From JAJYKC01 sp035545735 (GTDB lineage: Bacteria; Acidobacteriota; Terriglobia; Bryobacterales; Bryobacteraceae): a stretch of 64,000 bases of DNA. The stretch spans positions 12,709 through 76,708 of the forward strand of contig DASZXS010000025.1 in assembly GCA_035545735.1 (NCBI GenBank), in the 5' to 3' direction. Made by a program: the position numbers and the translations under genes. The notes under the pieces were generated by a model. It ran no database searches. It saw nothing but the letters and a program-made list of their open reading frames with translations, and was not told the origin of the DNA. Positions 36,083 through 44,952 of this stretch are shown one piece after another. The stretch's first letter is position 1; every line of letters starts with the position of its first letter.

Positions 36083-36895
36083 TCAATGGGTCATCGCATA
36101 CACCACGTAGTTCGCGGCGATGCGAAAACCAAGTGCGGAATATTTCTCCGGATATTTAGGATTGTCGGCATGTTCCCAGGAATCTCCCAGGTCCATGTTG
36201 TGGCAAATCGCCACGATGATGCGGCCTTTGTCGTCGTAGATACCCCGCCAGCGCGCCTCAAAACCATCATGTTCGTAAACCCTTCCTGTCTGGATAAACT
36301 GCGCGCCGGGCACCTGGTATCGCTGATCGAGGTCGTAAATGACGTGAAAAATCGGATCGTTGTCGGGAATTTCCCGGATGGGCCGGTCGGGAAACACCCG
36401 CTTCATGCTGGCCGTGAAATTCTCCCATTCGCGGGTCCCGTGGAAGTCGTCGCACATGAAGAATCCGCCGCGCAGAAGATAATCGCGCAGCTTGAGACAC
36501 TCGGCGTCGGTCAGGTTCCAATACCCAACCTCCACCGCGTACAGCCACGGCCAGTTATAGACGTCGTCACCGTCATCCAGGCTGATGGGCTGCTCGACGG
36601 AACGCACTTGAACCCGCGTCAGTCTTCGTAACGCCTGGGCAAGGTGACGGTCCGACCGCGGATAATCCATCGTCCAGCGCGGATAGCTCACCACCGCCGG
36701 ATAAATGAGCCTCCCGAATACCCACTCCGCTTTTTCCTGCCAGTCCGGCGGCAGCGGGAAGTTGTAGTATTCCACGGCCGGATATTGCCGGAACGGCTTG
36801 GGATAGGATTGTTTCGAATTCTGAAATGCGTACACCGATCCGAGAAGGACCAGTGAGAGGAAAGCCGGGAAAAGGGTCCGCCGGAGACGCGTCAT
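36083..36895 (-). CDS. DUF4159 protein, first gene of MoxR operon
   Basis: 270 residues with signal peptide or N-terminal anchor (TLFPAFLSLVLLGSVYAFQ). The DUF4159 core is visible: YNWPWLYAVEVGYWNLTDAE, LRDYLLRGGFFMCDDFHG and VAICHNMDLGDSWEHADNP. The fold resembles glutamine-amidotransferase Rossmann domains. The family travels with MoxR/VWA operons in Acidobacteriota and Planctomycetes, but its activity is not known to me. It is the first gene, so the promoter should lie in the 36896-37177 gap. A 21-base gap separates it from the VWA/GATase gene. Confidence 0.88.
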   Translation of the reverse strand: MTRLRRTLFPAFLSLVLLGSVYAFQNSKQSYPKPFRQYPAVEYYNFPLPPDWQEKAEWVFGRLIYPAVVSYPRWTMDYPRSDRHLAQALRRLTRVQVRSVEQPISLDDGDDVYNWPWLYAVEVGYWNLTDAECLKLRDYLLRGGFFMCDDFHGTREWENFTASMKRVFPDRPIREIPDNDPIFHVIYDLDQRYQVPGAQFIQTGRVYEHDGFEARWRGIYDDKGRIIVAICHNMDLGDSWEHADNPKYPEKYSALGFRIAANYVVYAMTH

Positions 36896-37177
36896 GAAGG
36901 GCGATTCCAGTTCGCGATCAGAATATCAGACACGGTTCGGAGCCCTGCGCCGGAAACCGTTCCTGGCATATAGTCTTGGACGCCTGTGGACCCGATCCGT
37001 TACAGCCGGCGACCCGGCATCCTCTCGCTTCGTGGAAAACTGCGTATGCCCGCATACTCACCGGTCTCGTGCTCCGGCGCGGGAGTAATTTTCAAGATCT
37101 TGAGACCGCGCCGGTCCTTGACGTCCACTTTATCAGGCGCGCCTCCCGCCGTGGTTTTCGCCTTACACTCGGCCGGA
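36896..37177 (-). other. Intergenic gap with possible gene remnant
   Basis: The minus strand from about 37170 to the stop at 37000-37002 stays open and reads protein-like residues: KVDVKDRRGLKILKITPAP, then EHETGEYAGI. It has no start codon and no family I can name. It may be a decayed 3' end of a secreted protein, or chance. The rest should carry the promoter of the DUF4159-MoxR operon; I see no convincing -35/-10 pair. Confidence 0.3.
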
Positions 37178-38044
37178 CTACACCCGCGCGGCGAGCCCCC
37201 GCAGATTCCATCCGCAAATGCGGCTCGCTTCGAACTTGTCGCCGCCGGGCCCGGCCCAATGGGTCTCCAGACTCAGCCAGCCGTGGTAGCCGTCCTGTTC
37301 GAGCGCGGCGATCTGTCCTTTCCAATCGACCGCACGCGTTCCCAACGGCCCCCACACCGGAGTGTGCCCGTCCATGTGGCAATCTTTCGTATGGACGTGA
37401 GCGATGCGATCCTTGGGGAGCAGGCTGTAGCCTTCCGGAAATGGATTCTCACCCGCGACGTAAGCGTTCGCCGGATCCCACACCAGTTTGAGATTGGGAT
37501 GGGGCACCCTCGCGAGCATTTCGGCGCTCTCCCGCGCCGTGCCCACGTTGCACGCGTGCTCGTTCTCGAGTCCGATCGTGATTCCGAGAGAAGCCGCATC
37601 CGATGCGAGCCCCGCCAGCGCCTTCGCCGCCGCGTCCAGGCATCGTTCCGGCTCCACAGTGCGCCAGAAAGAAAAGACTCTCACCACCGGCGCTTCGAAA
37701 AACTGCGCGATCTCGAAGGCCCGCGTCGCCAGCCGCGGCTGGTCGTCATAGGTATGCTTCGAAGCAAAGACGTCATGCTGGAATCGCTGGTCGACTTCCG
37801 GGCCTCCGGGGAGCACGCACTTGAGCAGCGGCGAGGCGATCGAAACCACCTTCAGGCCGCGCGCGCGAATCGCGTCGCGGGCGCGCTCCAGTTCGTCGCC
37901 GGACAAGTCGAGCACGTTCTTGCCGCCCAACACCCTCAGCTCCGCTCCTTCCATCCCGATTTCGCTCATTGGAGCCAGCGCCGTTTCGAGATCCGGCGAG
38001 AATTCATCCGTAATCGCCGCGATGGGAAATTTAAGTTGTTTCAA
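37178..38044 (-). CDS. Sugar phosphate isomerase/epimerase (TIM barrel)
   Basis: 288 residues of the xylose-isomerase-like TIM-barrel family. Metal-binding acidic residues are visible in TIGLENEHACNVGT, KLVWDPANAYVAGEN and HVHTKDCHMDGH, then WLSLETHW near the C-terminus. No signal peptide, so cytosolic. These proteins isomerise or epimerise sugars and inositols; the substrate is not readable. Lies two bases downstream of the FG-GAP/ASPIC gene and is co-transcribed with it, which suggests sugar use linked to the secreted proteins. Confidence 0.87.
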   Translation of the reverse strand: MKQLKFPIAAITDEFSPDLETALAPMSEIGMEGAELRVLGGKNVLDLSGDELERARDAIRARGLKVVSIASPLLKCVLPGGPEVDQRFQHDVFASKHTYDDQPRLATRAFEIAQFFEAPVVRVFSFWRTVEPERCLDAAAKALAGLASDAASLGITIGLENEHACNVGTARESAEMLARVPHPNLKLVWDPANAYVAGENPFPEGYSLLPKDRIAHVHTKDCHMDGHTPVWGPLGTRAVDWKGQIAALEQDGYHGWLSLETHWAGPGGDKFEASRICGWNLRGLAARV

Positions 38045-38046
38045 AC

Positions 38047-39702
38047 CTAGTTTTGTCCTTCACGAATGTTCAGAAATTGATTTGCCTTGAGGTTCGCCTT
38101 CCTGTCGACGCGCCCGCTTGGCCAGCGGATCTCCATCGTTTTCACGACGCCGTCTCTTCCCAGCCCGAAGGTCAGGGCAAGATCGCTCTGCGAGAGATAG
38201 CTCGAACCGCTGTGTACGGTCTGGGTCTGTTTTCCCGACGCGCTTTCCACGGTCACCACGGCCCCGAGCGCGCTCCGGTTGGACTTCCCCCCTTCCAGCC
38301 GCACCGTCAGCCACTGGTTCCGGTTCCCCCCGTCATTGCGGAGCAGATACGCCGGTCCGCCGTTCGTGGTCACCACCACGTCGAGATCTCCGTCATGGTC
38401 GAAGTCCGCATACGCCGCTCCCCGGCCCACCAGAGGCCGCGCCAGCGCCTCGCCCGCGGATTTGGTCACGTCCTCGAAATTCCCCTTGCCTGAATTGCGA
38501 AAAAGCAGGGGCGCCTCTTCGTACCGAATCTTCGGCTGCACTTTATTAATGTCCTCGTCAATGTGGCCGTTCAAGGCAAAAATGTCCGGGTAGCCGTCCA
38601 AATCGTAGTCGAAGAAGAACACCCCGAAGGTGAGGGAAAAAAGACTGGAGCGGCCGAGCGGCGTCCGCGGCGCGCGATCGGTAAACAGACCACTCCCGTC
38701 ATTGCGGTAGAGAGCCAGCATCTGGTTCGAGAAGTTTCCCACAATCAGGTCCTCGCGCCCCGTACGCGCGACATCCGCAAAATCCACGCCCATCGCGCCG
38801 CGCGCCACGCCATCCTCGCCAAATGCCACGCCGGCGCCCACGCCCTCCTCGGTAAACGTGCCGTTCTTATTGTTACGGTAGAGCTTGTTGGGTTGCGTGT
38901 CGTTGGCAATGAACAAATCCGGCCAGCCGTCGTTGTTGTAATCGAAGGTGGCGATTCCCAGGGATTTGCTGGCGGCGTCACCCAATCCCGCGCGTTTCGC
39001 GACGTCCACAAAGCGCCCGTTTCCGAGGTTGTGGTACAGCTTTAACGGCCGCCCCGGGTACGCCTCCGGCGTGCAATAGGATTTCGTCGCGCCATCCATC
39101 GAGCAATACTTATCGCCCTTCGCGGTCCATTCCACATAGTTGGCCACCACCAGGTCCGCTTTGCCGTCGCGGTCGTAATCCACCCAGGCGGCGCTGGTCG
39201 CGAAATTCGCATTCGAGATTCCGGCCGCCTTGGTCACATCGCGAAACTTCAAGCCTCCCTCGTTGTGGAACAACCGGTCGCCATCGATGGCGGTGATGTA
39301 CACGTCGGGACGTCCGTCGTTGTCGTAGTCCGCCACCGCCACGCCCATCCCGAACATCTCCAGGTCCAGGCCGCTATGGGCCGTGACGTCGGTGAACGTT
39401 CCATTGCGATTATTGCGATAGAGGGCGCACAGCGTTTTCTTCCCTTTCGGCTGCCACGGCTTGCTGTTGACAAAGAGAAGGTCCGCCCAGCCGTCGCCGT
39501 CGAGATCCACGAACGCCACCCCGGAGCCCATCGTCTCCGGCAGCCATTTCTTGCCGGCGCGCCCATTCTCGTGGGTGAAGTGAATTCCCGCGGCCCTGGT
39601 AACGTCCTTCAGGACAATTCCCGCCTGCCCTCCGGCGGCATAGATCACCGGCATGCTTCCCAGCGCGAAAGACGCCAGGAGCAGCCCCTTCTGCAACCTC
39701 AT
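38047..39702 (-). CDS. FG-GAP/ASPIC-UnbV (CRTAC1-like) secreted protein
   Basis: 551 residues with a signal peptide (LLLASFALGSMPVIYAAGG). Seven FG-GAP-type repeats of the kind DLDGDGWADLLFVNS, DYDNDGRPDVYITAI, DYDLDGYPDIFALNG and DFDHDGDLDVVVTTN form the propeller. The C-terminus is ASPIC/UnbV: SGSSYLSQSDLALTFGLG and EIRWPSGRVDRKANLK. No catalytic residues. Its ATG overlaps the stop of the TPR/FG-GAP gene (ATGA). It is a paralogue of the protein at 8069-9922, sharing the domain order but with a different leader. Confidence 0.9.
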   Translation of the reverse strand: MRLQKGLLLASFALGSMPVIYAAGGQAGIVLKDVTRAAGIHFTHENGRAGKKWLPETMGSGVAFVDLDGDGWADLLFVNSKPWQPKGKKTLCALYRNNRNGTFTDVTAHSGLDLEMFGMGVAVADYDNDGRPDVYITAIDGDRLFHNEGGLKFRDVTKAAGISNANFATSAAWVDYDRDGKADLVVANYVEWTAKGDKYCSMDGATKSYCTPEAYPGRPLKLYHNLGNGRFVDVAKRAGLGDAASKSLGIATFDYNNDGWPDLFIANDTQPNKLYRNNKNGTFTEEGVGAGVAFGEDGVARGAMGVDFADVARTGREDLIVGNFSNQMLALYRNDGSGLFTDRAPRTPLGRSSLFSLTFGVFFFDYDLDGYPDIFALNGHIDEDINKVQPKIRYEEAPLLFRNSGKGNFEDVTKSAGEALARPLVGRGAAYADFDHDGDLDVVVTTNGGPAYLLRNDGGNRNQWLTVRLEGGKSNRSALGAVVTVESASGKQTQTVHSGSSYLSQSDLALTFGLGRDGVVKTMEIRWPSGRVDRKANLKANQFLNIREGQN

Positions 39703-42700
39703 CGAGTGCCTTCTCCTCCGAAGTTCGCTTCCGCCCGCCCTCGCGACAGTTCTTCGTTCAACGGCCGCAGCAGCAGCAGCGCCGGGCGCGTGTTGTATTT
39801 CTTCTCGTAGGCGCGATGCGCGGCGTCATCCGGATAGCGTTCGTCCGGAGGATACGGATAGCGGCTCATCGCATGGAACGGCAGCGGCTTCACACTCTGC
39901 GAATAGGCCGTGTTGGCGTCGCGGTCCTTCGCCCATCCCTCCACCTTCAAAATGAAATCGCGCGTCCAGCCCGGGCGGAGCGGCGGTTCCGAAGCCGGAT
40001 AGTGCAGCCGGAGTTCGTCGCCGGAGCCCATAATTACAAACTGGTCGTCCGGCCGCCGCACCAACTCCGTCACGTCGCCGTACCGCGTGTAGAGTCCCGG
40101 AGTCGGGTTCCAATACGACAGCGTTTTGGCCGGCTGATAAAAGAACGTCTCCGGCTGCAGGCGCAGCGGGTCGATCTTCGAATCCGAGAATCCCCGGAAT
40201 CGCACGTCCGCGGCGGCCGCCGCCAGGCGGTGCATTTGCGCGTCCGGAGCCGATGCGCCGTCGCTCAAAAAAATCTCGTCCCAATACACGCACATATTGG
40301 TCACGATCCGCACTTCCCGCGACGCGGAGAGAAACTTTCCTGACAGATCCACGGCAATCGTCTTCGGCTTGCCCGATGGCATGCCCATATCCTCAATCAC
40401 CGTCTTCCACTGCCCGTCCCTGTCCTTCACTTGCAGATAAGGAGGAAGCAGGCCGCCTTTGCCTTCCTGCGCGGCGGAGAGGAAGGTGCTTCCGTCCGCC
40501 CAATCCACCCATCCGTTCAGAACCAGCACGCTCTTGTTATCCCGCGCGGCGTTCTTCCCGAAATCGAGCGTCAGCGAGTGCATACCGGCTACGCCAATCA
40601 GGTTATGCGGAAATCCGTTGGGATAGCGTTTGTCGATCTTCAAAACTTCGGCCGTCACATCTTTCCCGCCGTCCTCCCGGGCCGAAACCGGGTTCACCCG
40701 CCGCGTTACGCCAAACAAGCGGAACTCCGGAAATGGCGGCGACTTCCATTTCTCGTTCGTATAAATATCCATCCCCGCCGGATGATCCACCGCCAGCAGC
40801 TCCACCTGATCCAGGTAGGATACTTCGCTCAGCTCTTCGGTGATCCGTACCTCATAGCGTCCGTTCACCGCCTTCAGAGCGTTCTTCGGAAGCTGAATAT
40901 ATTCGCGATGATTGGTCGGGAAGAACTCTCCGTCTCCGGACATTGCGCCCAGCGGGGCCACGCCGAGAACGTCGGTGACAAATTCGAACTCGCTCCCGTT
41001 CCAGATCCAGATCATCGGGCACGAACCCGAAAGCCGCTGCGCTTCCTTATAGCTGTACGCCTTATCCGCCGCCTGCTTGGTCTCGTTTTGCACCAGGCCG
41101 TTCGCCCAGGTGATGCGAACCGTATCCGCCGCGGCGTATCCACGAAGATCGAAATGGAGAGGAGTCCCCATGTACACCTTCTTGGTGTAGAGACGCCCCG
41201 TTTTCACCTCGACTTCCGATTGATAGGCCAGCTTGATGTTCTTGATTCCGGCAAGTTGCACGCTGAGCCAGCGGCTCTTTCCCTCACTGCGGTTCAGACG
41301 CGTCACAACCGCTCCACTGCCCGCCACGCTCGCCGAGTCCCCGCGGCCATCGCCATCGAAATCGGCCTCGACGCTCATCAGGGCATCGCTTCCCTGTCCC
41401 GCGACGAACTTCCCTTCCCGGTTCAGAATCCCACCGGAATGGAACACCACATCCAGCCATCCGTCGTGATTCACATCGGATACCCTGAGCCCGCGCGCGC
41501 CAGCCGGAAGGGCCGCCACGGGTTCAGCGGAATAGTGCCCCGCCAGGTCGTCGCGATAGATCACGCCGGGGTGATCCGCGTAGGAAACCACCACGTCGAT
41601 CGCCTTGCTGTCCTTCATCAGCCGGAACGGAACAGCGTCGATCGCTTCGCCTGGCTGAAACGGAAAATCGGCGGTACGGTCCACAAACCCGGCCGTCCCC
41701 TGGTTGCGCAGCAGCACCGGCCTGGAGCCCAACAGCAGCAGATCCAGGTCGTAGTCGTGGTCGAAATCGACCCAAACCGCTTTCTCGAATCTTCCTTTGG
41801 GCAGAGCGGCCGTTTGCGCCACAAATTTGCCCTTCGCATTATGCAGCAACTTAGGCCCCTGCCCGGTCAGCACCACCAGGTCGGCGAGGCCGTCGTTGTC
41901 GTAATCGCCGGCGGCGATCGAAATCACGCCGGAGAGATCGGCCAGACCGGAGTCTTTCACCAGCGTTACCCCTTGCTTGTACAACGCGGCTTTCCCGTCC
42001 GCCCAGGCGATCACATCGGAATGCCCGGTCCCGAAAGCGTCGATCAATGTCACCCCCGCGCTTTTCGGGTCCTTGGCCTGAACCAGCGCGACATCGTCGA
42101 ATTTCACCGGGGCGGGCTCGATATTTTCCGGCAGCGACTCAATGGGATCGTAAATCTCGGCGTAGTCGCACCACTCCATGTCCTCGGGAACGGCCGCGCC
42201 CTCCTGTTCCTTCTTGAGCCGCTGGAAGGTGGCGAGCTGCGCCATCTGCTGTTCACGCTTCCCGGCCTGGCGGTAAACGTTATAAAGCTGGAAATGAGGC
42301 GCAGCCAGGTTGGGGTTGATCTTTTCCGCGATTTCAAACTGCTTTTCCGCGTCGGCCATGCGACCGGCCTGCTTATACAGCACGCCGAGGTTGTAGTGCG
42401 ATACCGGCTCTTCCGGAACCAGCTTCACCATCTCCTCAAACTGCCGTGTTGCGTTCTCGACGTCGCCGTCCTTGCGGTACACAATGCCCAGGTTGAACCA
42501 GGTATGCGGCAGTTTCGGATCCTGCTTCTGGACCTTCTTCAGTTCCTCGACGCCTTCCTTTGTTTTCCCGGCCCGCAGCAGCGACAGCCCGTAGTTCAGC
42601 CGTTCCCGCGCCGAACCGGGATCGAGATCCAGCGCTTTCTTGAATTCCGCCACCGCTTCCACTTGGGTCGTGGGGTTTTCGTAGAACGCTTTCCCCAGAT

Positions 42701-42788
42701 TGCGTAGATGCCACAGAGCCTCATCCTTCGAGGGACCGGTCTGGGCCACACCAATGGCCAGGCAAGCGATAAGAAGGGTCTTTCGCAC
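39699..42788 (-). CDS. Large secreted TPR + FG-GAP protein
   Basis: About 1029 residues. The GTG at 42788 opens a signal peptide (VRKTLLIACLAIGVAQTG); the longer reading from 42884 lacks one. TPR units (about 35-210: TWFNLGIVYRKDGDVENAT; SHYNLGVLYKQAGRMADAE) are followed by four FG-GAP repeats (DYDNDGLADLVVLT; DFDHDYDLDLLLLG; DVNHDGWLDVVFHS; DFDGDGRGDSASVA), an ASPIC-like segment (TVRITWANGLVQNE), and a C-terminal part of about 450 residues (YPYPPDERYPDDAAHRAYEK) that I cannot name. Divergent from the response regulator gene. A long plus-strand open frame opposite it is a shadow. Confidence 0.85.
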   Translation of the reverse strand: MRKTLLIACLAIGVAQTGPSKDEALWHLRNLGKAFYENPTTQVEAVAEFKKALDLDPGSARERLNYGLSLLRAGKTKEGVEELKKVQKQDPKLPHTWFNLGIVYRKDGDVENATRQFEEMVKLVPEEPVSHYNLGVLYKQAGRMADAEKQFEIAEKINPNLAAPHFQLYNVYRQAGKREQQMAQLATFQRLKKEQEGAAVPEDMEWCDYAEIYDPIESLPENIEPAPVKFDDVALVQAKDPKSAGVTLIDAFGTGHSDVIAWADGKAALYKQGVTLVKDSGLADLSGVISIAAGDYDNDGLADLVVLTGQGPKLLHNAKGKFVAQTAALPKGRFEKAVWVDFDHDYDLDLLLLGSRPVLLRNQGTAGFVDRTADFPFQPGEAIDAVPFRLMKDSKAIDVVVSYADHPGVIYRDDLAGHYSAEPVAALPAGARGLRVSDVNHDGWLDVVFHSGGILNREGKFVAGQGSDALMSVEADFDGDGRGDSASVAGSGAVVTRLNRSEGKSRWLSVQLAGIKNIKLAYQSEVEVKTGRLYTKKVYMGTPLHFDLRGYAAADTVRITWANGLVQNETKQAADKAYSYKEAQRLSGSCPMIWIWNGSEFEFVTDVLGVAPLGAMSGDGEFFPTNHREYIQLPKNALKAVNGRYEVRITEELSEVSYLDQVELLAVDHPAGMDIYTNEKWKSPPFPEFRLFGVTRRVNPVSAREDGGKDVTAEVLKIDKRYPNGFPHNLIGVAGMHSLTLDFGKNAARDNKSVLVLNGWVDWADGSTFLSAAQEGKGGLLPPYLQVKDRDGQWKTVIEDMGMPSGKPKTIAVDLSGKFLSASREVRIVTNMCVYWDEIFLSDGASAPDAQMHRLAAAAADVRFRGFSDSKIDPLRLQPETFFYQPAKTLSYWNPTPGLYTRYGDVTELVRRPDDQFVIMGSGDELRLHYPASEPPLRPGWTRDFILKVEGWAKDRDANTAYSQSVKPLPFHAMSRYPYPPDERYPDDAAHRAYEKKYNTRPALLLLRPLNEELSRGRAEANFGGEGTR

Positions 42789-42919
42789 CGAACCATTATC
42801 CCTTGAACGCGGGATTCCCCGAAAAGGATAATCCTCGCCGGCCGCTCCCGGTCCCGGTCTCGATTTCTCTTTACAAATCCTCAAAGCCGTCCCTGGACCG
42901 TCATGCTACATTCAAGTTG

Positions 42920-43606
42920 GTGCGGCTCCTCATAGTCGACGACGACGTGGAACTCTGCGCCCTCCTGGGAGAATTCCTGAGGCGCGAGGGCTACGGCGTC
43001 CAGAGCGAACACGATGGCCGCTCCGGCCTCGAACAGGCCATCAATGGTGGCTTTGACCTGGTGGTTCTCGATGTAATGCTGCCGGAAATGGACGGCTTTG
43101 AGATCCTCAAACGGCTGCGCGCGAACAGCCGCGTGCCCGTCCTGATGCTCACCGCCCGGGGCGAAGACGTGGACCGGATTGTCGGCCTCGAACTGGGCGC
43201 CGACGACTATCTTTCCAAGCCCTTCAATCCCCGCGAGCTCTCCGCCCGCATCCGCGCCATCCTGCGCCGTTCCGACGCCGCCCCGGCCACGGGAAAACTC
43301 GAGGTAAATGGCATCACGCTCGCGCCCGCCAGCCGCGAAGTCCATCGAGACGGCATCAAGGTGGAACTCACCACGCTTGAGTTCTCCATCCTCGAAATGC
43401 TGATGCGGTCCGCCGGGCGCGTGGTCTCTCGCGACGCGTTGATGGAGGGGCTCTACAACCGCAAAGCGACCCCCTACGATCGCTCGGTTGACATGCATGT
43501 CAGCCACCTCCGCCGCAAACTGGAGCAAAACCGGGCGATCATCAAAACGATTCGCGGCGTAGGATACCAGTTCTGCCGCACGCCTGAAGACAACATTCAG
43601 GCATGA
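42920..43606 (+). CDS. OmpR/PhoB-family response regulator
   Basis: About 228 residues from GTG 42920 (TTG at 42917 is possible; a start at 42803 would overlap the divergent gene). Receiver domain: acidic pocket DDD (7-9), phospho-acceptor D51 (LVVLDVMLPEMDG), conserved K100 (DYLSKPFNPRE). Winged-helix DNA-binding domain: VELTTLEFSILEMLMRSAG, and HVSHLRRKLEQNRAIIKTIR with the usual GVGYQF end. Pairs with the sensor kinase whose ATG overlaps its stop. Probably autoregulates the pair and nearby envelope genes, which is inference. Confidence 0.95.
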   Translation: MRLLIVDDDVELCALLGEFLRREGYGVQSEHDGRSGLEQAINGGFDLVVLDVMLPEMDGFEILKRLRANSRVPVLMLTARGEDVDRIVGLELGADDYLSKPFNPRELSARIRAILRRSDAAPATGKLEVNGITLAPASREVHRDGIKVELTTLEFSILEMLMRSAGRVVSRDALMEGLYNRKATPYDRSVDMHVSHLRRKLEQNRAIIKTIRGVGYQFCRTPEDNIQA

Positions 43607-44952
43607 GATCGCTGTTCACTAAAATTCTCGGCTGGTTTCTTCTCACCACACTGATCACGAGCGCCGGCATCGCGGTCACCTCGGCGTTGATCTTTGAAGC
43701 GAGCGAACCGCGCCGTCCTCCGCCCGCTGTTCCCCGTCCCTCCCGGCAACTGGACACGGCGCGCAACGCCTGGGAGACGGGAGGCGCCGCCGCGCTGCGC
43801 CAGGTTCTCTCGCGCTGGCACGGCCGCGGCAACCTTGAGGTCTATCTCGCGGACGCTCAAGGCCGGGATGTGCTCACGGGCAAGGACCTGTCCGAATATC
43901 TGCCGGCGCCGCGCGGCTCGCGCAGCTTTTTCGGCCGCTATTTTCGTTCCAGCTTCGCCCATCCTTCCGAAGATGGCAAATACTTTCTAATCACCGTCTT
44001 TCCCCATCGCGGCGGGCCCTTCTGGTTTCTTCGCGTGCAGCATTTGTGGGTGCTCGGCGTCGCCATCCTTCTCTGTTACGCGCTCGCCTACCATCTGTCC
44101 TCGCCCGTGCGCGCCCTTCAGCGCTCGGTGGACCGGTTCGGACGCGGCGACTTCTCCGCTCGCGTCGAATCGCGCCGCGGGGATGAGCTGGGGCAGCTCG
44201 CCCGCGCCTTCGACCGCATGGCCGACCGTATTCAAACGCTCCTCACCGCCGAGCGCCGCTTGTTGATGGATATCTCCCACGAATTGCGCAGCCCCCTGGC
44301 CCGCCTCAGCGTGGCTATCGAGCTCGCCCGCAGCGACAAAGACAACGAACTGACGCTCGACCGCATACAGCGGGAAGCCGACCGCCTCAACGAATTGATC
44401 GGGGAGCTTCTCGAAGTCACTCGCGCCGAGGGTGATCCTTCCTCGCAGCGCCGCGAGCCCCTTCAGTTCGATACGCTGGTCGCCGAGGTCGCGGGCGATT
44501 GCGCCATCGAAGCCACCGCGAAGAACTGCACGCTCAAGGTGCTCCGCAACGACACCGTGGAGATGTGGGGGAATGCCGAATTGCTCCGCCGCGCCGTCGA
44601 AAACGTGGTTCGGAACGCGATTCGCTATGCTCCCGAAGACACGGCCGTCGAAGTCTCGCTCACGCGGCGGACCGACGAGATTTTGGTACGCATCCGCGAT
44701 TACGGGCACGGAGTTCCGGAGGCCTCGCTCAACCGCATCTTCGACCCGTTCTATCGAGTGGATACAGCCCGTGGGCGCGATAGCGGCGGAGTCGGACTCG
44801 GCCTGTCCATCGCCCGCCGCGCCGTGGAATTGCATGGGGGAACACTTACGGCGAAAAACGCCAACCCGGGCCTGGAGGTGACTCTGGCCCTGCCGTCACC
44901 GAGGCTTGATCATGCGGATGCCCGACGGCAAAGCGAAGAGACTGTCGGGTAG
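43603..44952 (+). CDS. Sensor histidine kinase (HAMP, HisKA, HATPase)
   Basis: 449 residues. TM1 at about 10-30, periplasmic loop with a proline-rich start (PRRPPPAVPRP), TM2 at about 147-165, HAMP (166-218), HisKA with H226 (LLMDISHELRSPLARL), then HATPase with N box (AVENVVRNAIRYAPED), G1 box (IRDYGHGVPEA) and G2 (GGVGLGLSIARR). ATGA overlap with the regulator gene. The 3' end overlaps the convergent LolA-like gene by 57 bases. The 115-residue sensor loop has no recognised binding domain. Confidence 0.94.
   Translation: MRSLFTKILGWFLLTTLITSAGIAVTSALIFEASEPRRPPPAVPRPSRQLDTARNAWETGGAAALRQVLSRWHGRGNLEVYLADAQGRDVLTGKDLSEYLPAPRGSRSFFGRYFRSSFAHPSEDGKYFLITVFPHRGGPFWFLRVQHLWVLGVAILLCYALAYHLSSPVRALQRSVDRFGRGDFSARVESRRGDELGQLARAFDRMADRIQTLLTAERRLLMDISHELRSPLARLSVAIELARSDKDNELTLDRIQREADRLNELIGELLEVTRAEGDPSSQRREPLQFDTLVAEVAGDCAIEATAKNCTLKVLRNDTVEMWGNAELLRRAVENVVRNAIRYAPEDTAVEVSLTRRTDEILVRIRDYGHGVPEASLNRIFDPFYRVDTARGRDSGGVGLGLSIARRAVELHGGTLTAKNANPGLEVTLALPSPRLDHADARRQSEETVG

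Noticed and set aside
40431..42707. 758-codon plus-strand open frame opposite the large TPR/FG-GAP gene
   Set aside because: Basic, His/Arg-rich composition typical of antisense shadows in GC-rich DNA; the minus strand has coherent TPR and FG-GAP repeats and a signal peptide.
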